A stretch of 64,000 bases of DNA, taken from contig NZ_CP073347.1 of the NCBI RefSeq assembly GCF_024397915.1, forward strand, positions 1,240,001 through 1,304,000, written 5' to 3'. Shown piece after piece: positions 53,341 to 62,200 of the stretch. The notes beneath the pieces are model-generated. The model was not told where the DNA came from. It made no database searches and worked only from the letters and a program-made list of their open reading frames with translations. The number at the start of each line of letters is the position of its first letter. Within the stretch, counting starts at the first letter, position 1. Source of the stretch: Marinobacterium rhizophilum. Its GTDB lineage: Bacteria > Pseudomonadota > Gammaproteobacteria > Pseudomonadales > Balneatricaceae. Position numbers and translations under genes: made by a program.

Positions 53341-54852
53341 TTAGTTCAACGTGATCCACACGGATTTGGTTTCCAGCAGGCTGTCGAGTTGCTCAGGCCC
53401 GAGATCGCGGCCAAAACCCGACTGCTTGTAGCCACCAAAAGGCATGGCCGGATCGATGGTGCTGTGACCGTTGACGTAGACCGAACCCGCCTTGAGCTGC
53501 GGGATCACCCGGTGCACACGGGTCAGGTCATTGGAGTAGATGGCCGCCGCCAGGCCGTAGATGGAGTCATTGGCCAGGGCCACCACCTCGTCTTCCGTGC
53601 TGAAGGGCTGGCTCACCAGTACCGGGCCGAAGATTTCCTCCTTCACGATCTTCATGTCATTGCGGCAGTCCGCAAAGAGGGTCGGCGGCACGAAAAAGCC
53701 CGGACCTTCCAGGGCTTCACCGCCGAACACCAGCCGCGCGCCTTCCTGTTTGCCGGCCTCGATATAGCTGAGCACGCTGTCCTGCTGTTTGGCCGATACC
53801 AGCGGGCTGATAAAGCAGTCGGGATCGAGCCCCGGTGCCATCTTCAGGCCGCTGACGTAATCCGTCAGGGCCGCGAGGAAAGACGGGTAGATCGATTCGT
53901 GCACATAGAGCCTGGAGCCGGCATCGCACACCTGGCCTGAATTGAAGAAAATGCCCTGGGCCACCGCTGCGGCCGCCGCTTCGATGTCGGCATCCTCGAA
54001 CACCACGACCGCCGACTTGCCCCCGAGCTCCAGCGTCATGCGTTTCATGTCGGCCAGCGCCGCCTGCCCCACCGTCTGCCCCACGGGGGTGGAACCGGTG
54101 AAGGTGATCTTGTCGATGCCGGGGTGGCTGGACATGGCCGCACCGACCACCGAACCGCGACCAGTCACGATGTTCACCACGCCATCCGGAATACCCGCCT
54201 GCTGCACCAGCTCGGCGAAGCGCAGCGTGCTGAGAGAGGTGAGTTCCGCCGGCTTGACCACCACCGTGCAGCCCACCGCCAGGGCCGCGCCCAGCTTCCA
54301 GGCCATGGTCTGCAGCGGGAAGTTCCACGGAATGATCGAGGCCACCACACCCACCGGTTCCTTGCGGGTATAGGCCACATAGCTGCCCGGCAGGGACGCC
54401 GGCTCAACGCTGCGACCATAAATCTTCGAGGCCCAGCCGGCGAAGTAGCGGAAGGTATCGATGGTGCCCTGGATATCCACCTCCAGCGCCTGCACCACCG
54501 ATTTGCCCATGTCGATGGATTCGATCTCGGCCAGTTCCTGGGCGTTGGCTTCCAGCAGGTCGGCCAGCCTGTGCAGCAAACGCTCGCGCTCCAGCGGTTT
54601 GAGCTGGCTCCATTCGCCCTGATCGAACTGATGGCGGGCCGCCGCCACAGCACGATCCAGATCCACGGCCGTGCCTTCGGGTATCCGTGTCAGCACAGCG
54701 CCGGTGGAGGGCTCGATGACCTCACTAACCGCGCCGTCACTGGCGCCAACCCAGTCGCCGCCGATAAACATGCGCTGGGGTTTGGCGAGGAAGTCTCGCG
54801 TTGCCTGGGAAACCTGGTAGTTGTCGAGATACGCCTTTACGGTAGTGTCCAT
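53341..54852 (-). CDS. aldehyde dehydrogenase, betaine/phenylacetaldehyde-type
   Basis: A 503-residue aldehyde dehydrogenase with all catalytic residues: Asn177 in PWNFP, Lys200 in VKPAE, Glu275 in LELGGKS and Cys309 in SGQVCDAG. It is similar to betaine-aldehyde and aromatic-aldehyde dehydrogenases. It is divergent from the choline-dehydrogenase-like gene, and a choline to betaine-aldehyde to glycine betaine route would use both. ATG 54852 has AGAGG before it; a 15-residue longer frame lacks a better site. As the ureohydrolase gene is downstream, an aminobutyraldehyde role is equally open. It is only distantly similar to the aldehyde dehydrogenase at 2872-4299. Confidence 0.85.
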   Translation of the reverse strand: MDTTVKAYLDNYQVSQATRDFLAKPQRMFIGGDWVGASDGAVSEVIEPSTGAVLTRIPEGTAVDLDRAVAAARHQFDQGEWSQLKPLERERLLHRLADLLEANAQELAEIESIDMGKSVVQALEVDIQGTIDTFRYFAGWASKIYGRSVEPASLPGSYVAYTRKEPVGVVASIIPWNFPLQTMAWKLGAALAVGCTVVVKPAELTSLSTLRFAELVQQAGIPDGVVNIVTGRGSVVGAAMSSHPGIDKITFTGSTPVGQTVGQAALADMKRMTLELGGKSAVVVFEDADIEAAAAAVAQGIFFNSGQVCDAGSRLYVHESIYPSFLAALTDYVSGLKMAPGLDPDCFISPLVSAKQQDSVLSYIEAGKQEGARLVFGGEALEGPGFFVPPTLFADCRNDMKIVKEEIFGPVLVSQPFSTEDEVVALANDSIYGLAAAIYSNDLTRVHRVIPQLKAGSVYVNGHSTIDPAMPFGGYKQSGFGRDLGPEQLDSLLETKSVWITLN

Positions 54853-55188
54853 CGTCGCCTCTTTCGGTCTGCTTGTTATTCGCCGGGCAGGCTGCACCCT
54901 GTGCCGCCTGCCTCCTGTGCAACCCAGTATCGAAAAGACATAAACATTTAAAAATATCGATCTATCAATACACAGATTGACAAAACCTTATGCAATTAGC
55001 ATCCAATGACAACCTAGGCAAGGCGCTAAACGCCAGGCGCGAAAACATTTATAAAGATAAACTTGTCGATTGATACAACGATATTTATCAATTAAACCCC
55101 CTAATCAAGAATAGGAACTCAGAACGGGCCCCAACGCGACTCCAGCAGCGATGGCCCATCGAACAAGCATAATAAAGGGGTATCCAGA
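54853..55188. promoter_or_regulatory. divergent promoter region, aldehyde dehydrogenase/choline dehydrogenase-like
   Basis: About 335 bases, strongly AT-rich between 54940 and 55100. It contains the dyad TTGATA-N10-TATCAA at 55070-55091 and several ATCAAT/ATTGAT half-sites. These could be bound by a BetI-like TetR repressor, but no such gene is in the window. No gene fits here. Confidence 0.35.
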
Positions 55189-56868
55189 ATGACTGATCGG
55201 TATGACTACATCATCATCGGCGCCGGCTCAGCCGGTTGCGTACTGGCCAACCGGCTGTCGGAAGATCCCGCCACCTCGGTGCTGCTGCTTGAATCCGGTG
55301 GCAGCGATAAAAGCGTTATCATCCAGATGCCGACCGCCTTTTCGATGCCCATGAATACCAGGAAGTACAACTGGCGCTACGAGACCGTGCCCGAGCCGTA
55401 CCTGAACGGCCGCCGCGTGCACTGCCCCCGCGGCAAGGTGCTGGGCGGCTCCTCGTCCATCAACGGCCTGGTGTACATTCGCGGCCATGCCTGTGACTTC
55501 GATGAATGGGAGAGCCTCGGTGCCCAGGGCTGGGGCTACCAGAACTGCCTGCCCTACTTCCGCAAGGCCGAGACCCACCAGCGTGGCGGTGATGACTACC
55601 GCGGTGACAGCGGTCCGCTGCACACCAACAACGGCAACAACATGGCCAACCCGCTTTACGGCGCCTTCGTTGATGCCGGCGAAGAAGCCGGCTATATCAA
55701 GACCCGGGACTGCAACGGCCAGATGCAGGAAGGTTTCGGCCCCATGCACATGACCGTCAAGAAGGGCGTGCGCTGGTCCACCGCCAACGCCTACCTGCGC
55801 CCCGCCATGGACAGACCCAACCTCACCGTCGTCACCCACGCCATGACCCGCCGTATTCTGCTGGACGGCAGCAAGGCCGTGGGCGTTGAATACTCCCGCG
55901 GCGGGCGCCTGCAGCGCGTGCACTGCAACCGCGAAGTCCTGCTGTCGGCCGGCCCGATCGGCTCGCCCCACCTGCTGCAGCTCTCTGGAATCGGCCCCAG
56001 GGCGGTACTGCGCGAAGCCGGTATCGAGGTGCTGCATGACCTGCCCGGCGTCGGCGAAAACCTGCAGGACCACGCCGAGATCTATATCCAGTACAAATGC
56101 AAACAGCCGATCACGCTGAACAGCAAGATGGGGCTGCTGAGCAAGGCGCTGATCGGTGCCCGCTGGCTGCTGCGCAAGGATGGCCTGGGCGCCAGCAACC
56201 ATTTTGAATCCTGCGGTTTCATCCGCTCCGAAGCCGGGCTGAAATGGCCGGATGTGCAGTTCCACTTCCTGCCGGCAGCCATGCGCTATGATGGCAACGC
56301 CCCGATCAAGGGCCACGGCTTCATGGTGCTCACCGGGCCCAACAAGCCCAAAAGCCGTGGCCATGTACGCGCCATTTCACCCGATCCCGAAGTGCACCCG
56401 GCGATCCTGTTCAATTACCTCGAGCGCGAGGAAGACCGCGAGGGCTTTCGCAAGTGCGTACGCCTGACCCGGGAAATCATCGGCCAGCCAGCCATGGACG
56501 CCTACAACGACGGCGAGATCGCACCCGGTCCCGATGTCCAGACCGACGACGAGATCGACGCCTTCGTGCGCGACAACCTGGAGAGCACCTACCATCCCTG
56601 CGGCACCTGCAAGATGGGCGAAGACCCGCTGGCGGTGGTGGATTCCCAGCTGCGCGTCCACGGTCTGGAAGGCCTGCGGGTGATCGACTCCTCGGTCTTC
56701 CCCACCGAGACCAACGGCAACCTCAACGCCCCCACCATCATGCTGGCCGAACGCGCCTCGGACCTGGTCCGCGGCCGCCCGACCCTGGCACCGGCGGACG
56801 TCGAGGTCGGCCTGGTGGAGGGATGGGAAAGCCAGCAGCGGCCCCATGCACCGGTGCGGCGGGTTTGA
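55189..56868 (+). CDS. betA: GMC-family choline dehydrogenase-like flavoprotein
   Basis: A 559-residue FAD-dependent oxidoreductase of the glucose-methanol-choline family. The N-terminal FAD motif reads YIIIGAGSAGCVLANRLSE at residues 5-23. GKVLGGSSSINGLVYIRG is the GMC signature 1, and the region LSAGPIGSPHLLQLSGIG is signature 2. The C-terminal catalytic area has HPCGTCKMG and NGNLNAPTIML. Length is the same as BetA. It would oxidise choline to betaine aldehyde at the membrane or in the cytoplasm. GGGG precedes the ATG. Other alcohols are possible: the FPTETNGNLNAP segment differs from E. coli BetA, and some GMC enzymes of this type act on 3-hydroxypropionate or other small alcohols. Confidence 0.75.
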   Translation: MTDRYDYIIIGAGSAGCVLANRLSEDPATSVLLLESGGSDKSVIIQMPTAFSMPMNTRKYNWRYETVPEPYLNGRRVHCPRGKVLGGSSSINGLVYIRGHACDFDEWESLGAQGWGYQNCLPYFRKAETHQRGGDDYRGDSGPLHTNNGNNMANPLYGAFVDAGEEAGYIKTRDCNGQMQEGFGPMHMTVKKGVRWSTANAYLRPAMDRPNLTVVTHAMTRRILLDGSKAVGVEYSRGGRLQRVHCNREVLLSAGPIGSPHLLQLSGIGPRAVLREAGIEVLHDLPGVGENLQDHAEIYIQYKCKQPITLNSKMGLLSKALIGARWLLRKDGLGASNHFESCGFIRSEAGLKWPDVQFHFLPAAMRYDGNAPIKGHGFMVLTGPNKPKSRGHVRAISPDPEVHPAILFNYLEREEDREGFRKCVRLTREIIGQPAMDAYNDGEIAPGPDVQTDDEIDAFVRDNLESTYHPCGTCKMGEDPLAVVDSQLRVHGLEGLRVIDSSVFPTETNGNLNAPTIMLAERASDLVRGRPTLAPADVEVGLVEGWESQQRPHAPVRRV

Positions 56869-56880
56869 GGCGCAAGGGGC

Positions 56881-56995
56881 AAGGTGAAAGGTGAAAGGTG
56901 AAAGGTGAAAGGTGAAAAGCGTGATTCGTGATTCGTGATTCGTGGATTGTAAGGGGTAAGTGAAAGCTGAAAGCCGTAAGCCATAAGCCATAAGC
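56881..56995. repeat. three adjacent heptanucleotide tandem repeats
   Basis: Immediately after the choline-dehydrogenase-like gene: five perfect copies of AAGGTGA (56881-56915), three of GTGATTC (56921-56941) and a run of TAAGCCA of about two and a half copies (56977-56995). All have a period of 7 bases but different sequences. They are non-coding. Confidence 0.85.
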
Positions 56996-56998
56996 AAG

Positions 56999-57028
56999 GG
57001 CCGATGAGTTACCTCATCGGCCTTTTTT
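56999..57028 (+). terminator. intrinsic terminator after the choline dehydrogenase-like gene
   Basis: GGCCGATGAG pairs perfectly with CTCATCGGCC over a 4-base loop and is followed by six T residues. A strong rho-independent terminator. Confidence 0.9.
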
Positions 57029-57126
57029 GGTTTTTCGGAGGGCTAGTTTGTGCCCAAAGCGGACATTGGTGAACGGAAGTTAGGTATACAGTCCCGGAAT
57101 GCCCGTTTGAGCAATTTGTTAGCAAA

Positions 57127-57609
57127 TTATTGACTTGTTCTTACAAATATCGCTTTTTGGATATCTTCAAAAACACCTTGGTAGAACTCTGGCGCCTCTA
57201 TTGGGACAGAATTTCCCCCCTTCATACCATAACCACTAGAAGTTTCTTGATGTTTTACAAAATTAAGTCTAATTGCTACAAGGCTAGACGGCATAACTTC
57301 AATAAACGCAGTAGATTTTGTATATTCTATCGTTTGACCAACGAATGGCACAAAACCACTGCTTTTATTACTTTCAGCAGTAATAAATCCAGTAGAAGAA
57401 TCCGCCGTATCAACAACATACCCTTTATCTTGAAATACTGATAAAGCTGAGGCAAATGCAACTTTATAAGTGGTATCAAACTCACGCTTTTGAATTGACT
57501 GCAATTCCAAGCTGGTTTTTGATGGCTTGTAATTCTGCTGCGTACAACCCGACATTAAGCCAACAATAAGTATCATTAAAAAACTTAACTTCCATTTATT
57601 ATTTAACAT
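57127..57609 (-). CDS. uncharacterised lipoprotein
   Basis: A 160-residue protein with a lipoprotein signal: MLNNKWKLSFLMILIVGLMSGC, lipobox at Cys22. The mature part has KVAFASALSVFQDKGYVVDTADSSTGFITAES, which is reminiscent of small outer-membrane-associated domains that occur in pairs with other lipoproteins. The end is FEDIQKAIFVR. Codons are visibly AT-rich compared with the rest of the window, which suggests acquisition. It is 23 bases downstream of the other lipoprotein gene on the same strand and they are likely one unit. Function unknown. Confidence 0.75.
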   Translation of the reverse strand: MLNNKWKLSFLMILIVGLMSGCTQQNYKPSKTSLELQSIQKREFDTTYKVAFASALSVFQDKGYVVDTADSSTGFITAESNKSSGFVPFVGQTIEYTKSTAFIEVMPSSLVAIRLNFVKHQETSSGYGMKGGNSVPIEAPEFYQGVFEDIQKAIFVRTSQ

Positions 57610-57632
57610 ACTTTATCCTTTGACTGTAGACA

Positions 57633-58073
57633 TTAGAAACTAGATGATCTGTATGAGAATTTTTTGACCCTATTATTCTCATTAAACTTAATAATAATGG
57701 TTAATGTTCTTTGAGACGTGGAAGTGGCACCTGAGCCTTGACTATATCCCGGCGCCACACCGCCACCTATAGAACTACCGAATCCTAAAACAAGTGCAGA
57801 GACTCCACCGCTACTAGTGGAGTAAACTTTAGTAGTTGAGATTTTGTCATACATCCATACTTCATTACCATCTTGGTCTGTCGATACGATATTAGGCGAA
57901 CCGAGAGTTTCAGCAACTTGAGCACTGCTCATGCCTTCTCGTATTTCACGCTGAACTTTTCCAACCGTTAGACGATCGCCTGCGTCATTATTAACGTCTT
58001 GTTTATGCTGTGCAGCAGACATACATCCAGTCATGAATATACTTGCAAGTAGCATTACAGAAATTGCTTTCAT
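57633..58073 (-). CDS. SmpA/OmlA-like lipoprotein
   Basis: A 146-residue lipoprotein: MKAISVMLLASIFMTGC, lipobox at Cys17. It then shows VGKVQREIREGMSSAQVAETLGSPNIVSTDQDGNEVWMYDKIS, the pattern of SmpA/BamE-type small domains. A Gly/Ser-rich stretch follows and the end is a beta strand IIIKFNENNRVKKFSY. A GGGAGG site before ATG 58073 sets the start; an open frame runs on upstream but is not supported. Like its neighbour it is AT-rich. It may be an envelope protein of unknown role, not BamE itself. Confidence 0.75.
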   Translation of the reverse strand: MKAISVMLLASIFMTGCMSAAQHKQDVNNDAGDRLTVGKVQREIREGMSSAQVAETLGSPNIVSTDQDGNEVWMYDKISTTKVYSTSSGGVSALVLGFGSSIGGGVAPGYSQGSGATSTSQRTLTIIIKFNENNRVKKFSYRSSSF

Positions 58074-58383
58074 GTTTTGCCTCCCTGTAAACGTCGAAGT
58101 TTTCTTGAAGAGTAGCATTTTAATGCTGCGCATGTGCGTTTGCGCGCAGCACAGCTTAGTGTGGCTAAGCGACTGAATAAAATAGAATTTCGAGATACCA
58201 CAGTCATTCTCCTCCATTGAAAACGAGCCTGTGCGATTGTGTGTGAGGCTGCGTGTAATTTTTACAGCCATAGATCCAGAGTCCCGTGATAATGCCCCAT
58301 CTCCGGTCATCGTGCCAGTGGGAATTGAGCATGACAGCGTGGCGAGAAAGTATAGCAGACCATACAGGCCAAGCAGCCAAGCA
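58074..58383. other. gene-free AT-rich region upstream of the lipoprotein pair
   Basis: Probably the promoter region of the lipoprotein pair. It has short frames without ribosome sites. Base composition changes from AT-rich to GC-rich at about 58330-58390, marking the edge of the acquired segment. Confidence 0.4.
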
Positions 58384-58592
58384 GCGCCCTAGCTGAGAGG
58401 TGTCTGCGATGTCGTTGTCGTCGGTGGTTGCTTTGCAGATGGCGGCCAGTATTGTTCCAGCATCCTCCGCGCGCTGCTGCAATCTAAGCTGCGCCAGGGA
58501 CAGCGGCGCCCGCCATGCCTTGCCTTGCCTTGCCTTGCCTTGCCTTGCCTTGCCTAGCCTAGCCGGTCCGAACGAGGGCATCCGCCAGCGAT
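58384..58592 (-). pseudogene. remnant of a cyclase/ATPase/TPR gene 3' end
   Basis: Read on the minus strand, residues WRAPLSLAQLRLQQRAEDAGTILAAICKATTDD match WRAMLSLAQLRIQQSRAKEARELLDMICKASPEAD at the C-terminus of the intact gene at 59282-62710. The bases near 58564-58590 match 59668-59695 of the same gene. Between them about 150 bases are lost and replaced by a TGCCT microsatellite. The rest of the gene is missing. It is a decayed duplicate that encodes no useful product. Confidence 0.65.
58516..58555. repeat. pentanucleotide microsatellite (TGCCT)8
   Basis: Eight perfect copies of TGCCT followed by AGCCT variants, lying at a deletion point inside the cyclase remnant. Slippage-prone, non-coding. 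Confidence 0.9.
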
Positions 58593-58683
58593 CCCAGCAA
58601 AAGGATCCAATCTATTCTGGAAGAGCAATTTGCATTTAGCAATAATCCTCTATCGAATAATACTTTGATAATAGGTTACGTAT

Positions 58684-58818
58684 ATGAGCACCCACCACCA
58701 CAGCCTGCCGTACCTCACGGACTTCGACTTGCGTGTGTTTCACGCCGTGGTACACAACAAGGGCTTTGCCGCTGCGCAGGATGAGCTGGGGGTATCACAG
58801 TCCACCATCAGCCCGTAG
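58684..58818 (+). pseudogene. truncated 5' copy of the LysR gene at 62920
   Basis: The first 44 codons, MSTHHHSLPYLTDFDLRVFHAVVHNKGFAAAQDELGVSQSTIS, match the N-terminus of the intact LysR with a three-codon deletion after DLR. The upstream 45 bases, including a TACTTTGATAA-GGTTA stretch, also match. After TIS the frame ends at TAG (58816-58818) in unrelated repeat sequence, so only half of the helix-turn-helix remains. Confidence 0.85.
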
Positions 58819-59281
58819 GTTGAGTTAGCGAAGCGTAACACTCTAATAAATAGTCAAAACCATGTTTATCACATGAATCTCCGGTAATAATCTAGTAAAT
58901 TATCAATTATACGGATCAGGTTTCCGGATCGATTTCGGTCTTCGATAAACCTCTTTTTCGCCTCTTGGCGACTCACTTTTCTTTGCTCGCGCGAAAGAAA
59001 AGTAAGCAAAAGAAAGCGCGCCCGGAGAAGCCTTTCCACTGCGCGCTGAAATGTTTTTCCGGGCACCGCTGATGACACTTCCCTGTGTCACAGCGACGGC
59101 GCGGCATCCATGCCGGCGCCCCTGCCGGGCCTGATCGAAAAAACATTCCAGTGCTCGTCGGCTTCTAACGGGGTCCGGAGCTCGCCCTGACACATTACAG
59201 GTTAAAGACCCCTGCAGCCTCAGGTTAAGTGAACGAAGCGAAACGCGACATCTCCTGATCCGTCCAAACCAATAACAAGAC
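58819..59281. other. gene-free region with a dispersed-repeat-like segment
   Basis: It includes the dyad ACTTTTCTTT-N9-AAAGAAAAGT at 58975-59003 in a context (CTCACTTTTCTTTGCTCG) that I recall as a common intergenic repeat in gammaproteobacteria. The ends carry related sequence: AGGTTGAGTTAGCGAAGCG near 58817 and AGGTTAAGTGAACGAAGCG near 59223. The two flank about 400 bases, possibly an inserted unit that truncated the LysR copy. I do not support any gene in it. Confidence 0.5.
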
Positions 59282-62200
59282 TCACCCCGCCCCGTCCAGT
59301 TTTTCCAACAGGGTTTTGGCAGTCGTGACAAGGCTTCCGTCGGCTTCAGGGCTGGCCTTGCAAATCATATCCAGCAGCTCCCGCGCTTCCTTCGCCCGGC
59401 TTTGCTGTATCCGTAATTGTGCCAGTGACAGCATTGCGCGCCATTCCAGCAGGCGGGCGCCCTGCCCGCGGGCCAGCTTGATCGCCTGCAGAAAGCAGCT
59501 TTCGGGCGTTGCGGACGCCCCCTTCCCGGCGGCCGGAGAAACCGGCGCATCCGCCAGGCACTCGCCCCTGAGCCGATAAAGCTCCGCCTCGTAGAAGCGC
59601 TCCCGGGTTGTTTCCACCAGCGCCAGGGCTTCATCCAGAACCGACAGCGCCTCGGCGGTCTTGCCGGCCCGAACGAGGGCATCCGCCAGCAGCCCCTGCA
59701 AATGGGTCATGAACATTTCGGCGCCGGTGGCCCGGTAAGCCACCAGGCCCTGCCGGATCTGCTCGATACCGGCGTCACTGTCGCCCTGCGCGGCCAGGGC
59801 CCAGCCTTGCAGCACCCGGCCATGGGCCAGCCAGAACGAGAACCCCTGTTCACACGACAGCTCGATGGCGGCCTCGGCGCGGGCCAGCACCTGCTCGCCC
59901 TCCCCGCAGAGCTGGTGCAGCTCGGCGGCAAAGTCCAGCGCAAACGCCAGGCTGACAGGGTGCCCCAGCTGTTGTGCCAGGGCCAGGGCAGCATCGTTCT
60001 GCGCCCGCGCCTGGGCCGACGCCCCCATCAGCTGCAGCGTAAAGGCCAGGTAGCACAGGCAGAGCACGCCGGGGTCCAGCCCGTACAGGAAGGCGTGGGC
60101 GCGGTGCTGCTCGGGATCATAGAGGGCGGCGCCCTGCTCGAGCCTGTCCCGCGCCGGCGCCAATTCCCCCAGTGGCAGCAACACCACGCCGACCGAGCCA
60201 TAGGCCTCCAGCAGGAAGTCCGTATCCTGCTCGCGCTCGGCCAGTTGCAGCAGCTGCTCGGCCATATCCAGCGCCGCCTGCAGCTCGCCGCCCACCAGGT
60301 AGTAGGCATCCAGCCCGAACAGCGCCGTGAAGTGCGCCGGCACGTCATCGCTGTGCTGGCTGAGTTCCAGCGCCCGGCGGTAGGTCGCCTCCACCTCCGC
60401 CGCCGCGTAGCCCCTGATCGCCATCCAGACAGGTCCCAGCGCCAGCTGCAGCCCCAGTTCCTGGCGCTGGCGCTCGGGGGTATCGGGCAGTTGTTCCAGG
60501 CGCTCCAGTGCCGCGCCCAGGTGCTCGACCGCCTCGCCGTTGGCACAGCGGTGCAGTGCCTGTTCGCCGGCCCGCTGCAGGTATTCCACCGCCTTGGGGA
60601 CATTACCGCTGCAGCTGTAGTGGTGGGCCAGCTCGTTGCAGCGTTCCTCCCGCTGCTCGGGAAACAGCGCCTCCAGCGCCCGGGCCGTACGCTCGTGCAG
60701 CGCAGTGCGCCTGTCCTTCAGCACCGAGCCATAGGCCACTTCCTGGGTCAGGCCGTGCTTGAAGCTGTATTCCACCTCAGGAAAGGCCGGCCTCTCGTAG
60801 AGGAATTCGCCCGCCTGCAGACGGGACAGGCGCTGGCGCAGTGGCTGTTCCGCCAGCTCGACCACCTGCAGCACCAGGCTCCAGGGAAACTCCTTGCCGA
60901 TCACCGCCAGGGTTTGCAGCAAGGCTTTCTCGTCCGCCTGCAGACGGTCGATACGGGCGCTCAGCACACCCTGCACCGTCGTCGGGATCTGCAGCGCCTC
61001 GGGCGCCCTCTGCAGACGGTAATGACCAGGCTCGCCGAGCAAGACCGCCTCTTCAACCAGCGTCTGTACCACCTCTTCAAGGAAGAACGGGTTACCGTCG
61101 GTCTGCGCCATGATCAGCGGTTTTATCGCGGCCAGCGTTGGGTCGTTCCCCAGCAGGGAGCCGAGCAGCACCTCGGCCTCGGCCCGGCCCAGGGGCTCGA
61201 GCCGCAGCTGGGTGTAGTTTGGCCGCTGACCCCAGTCGTGCCGGTACTCGGGCCTGTAGTTGACCAGCAACAACAGCCGGGCATGGGTGATACCATCGAC
61301 AAGATAGTCGAGGAAGGCCGCCGTTTCGTTATCCAGCCACTGCAGATCCTCGAAGATCACCAGCAGCGGTTGGTTGACGCTCTCGCGCAGCAGCAGCCGG
61401 CGGATCGCCTCGAAGGTGCGCTGGCGCCGCAGCTGCGAATCCATCTGCGCCAGGGAGGCGCTGGCCTCGGCCAGCCCCAGCAGGTAGAACAGATAGGGCA
61501 GGCTGTCTTCCAGCCGCCGATCCAGTGTCAGCACCTTGCCGGTAATCTTTTCACGCCGGCACCGGTCGTCATCCTGGGGGCTGATCTGCAAGTAGGTTTT
61601 CAGCAACTCGACCAGCGGCAGATAGGCAAAGGCCTTGCCGTGGGAGACCGAAAAGGTTTCCAGCACCCGGCAGTCCTGCTGCGCGCGGGGCCGGAATTCG
61701 TAGAACAGGCGTGATTTGCCCACACCCGGCTCCCCCACCACCCCAACCACCTGGCCACGCGTATGCCGCACCCGCGACAACGCCGTGCCAAGCTGCCCAA
61801 GCTCGCTCTGGCGACCGACAAAGGGTGCCAGGCCGCGACGGGCGGCGACCTGCAGCCGGGTGCGCAGGGGACCGCTGCCCAGGACTTCGTACACATCAAG
61901 CGGTTGCGCAATGCCCTTGACCGGGATAGCCCCCAGGGCCTTGAACTCGAAATAGCCTTCGGCCAGGCGGCGGGTCGCCTCGCTGACAACAATGGAGCCC
62001 GGTGTCGCCAGCCCCTCCATGCGCGACGCCAGGTGAATCGACTGCCCCACCGGCTCATAGTCGGCCCGCAGATCCTCGGTGTGGATCGAGCGCAGCACTA
62101 CTTCGCCGGTATGGATGCCGACCCGGATCTGCAGCGGTATCTCCTGCTCCAGACGCACCCGGTCAGCATAGCGCTGCATGGATTCCTGCATGCGCAACGC

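Noticed and set aside
57633..58310. Longer version of the SmpA-like lipoprotein starting at 58310
   Set aside because: The upstream 79 codons would bury a clear lipoprotein signal peptide, and the GGGAGG site is at 58073.
58869..59078. Small minus-strand frame in the repeat segment
   Set aside because: It covers the ACTTTTCTTT dyad, and similar frames arise wherever this intergenic repeat occurs; there is no ribosome site.
59702..61714. Long plus-strand frame (670 codons) opposite the cyclase-domain gene
   Set aside because: It is antisense to the ATPase/TPR region, has Gln/His/Leu-rich composition typical of shadow frames and no motif.
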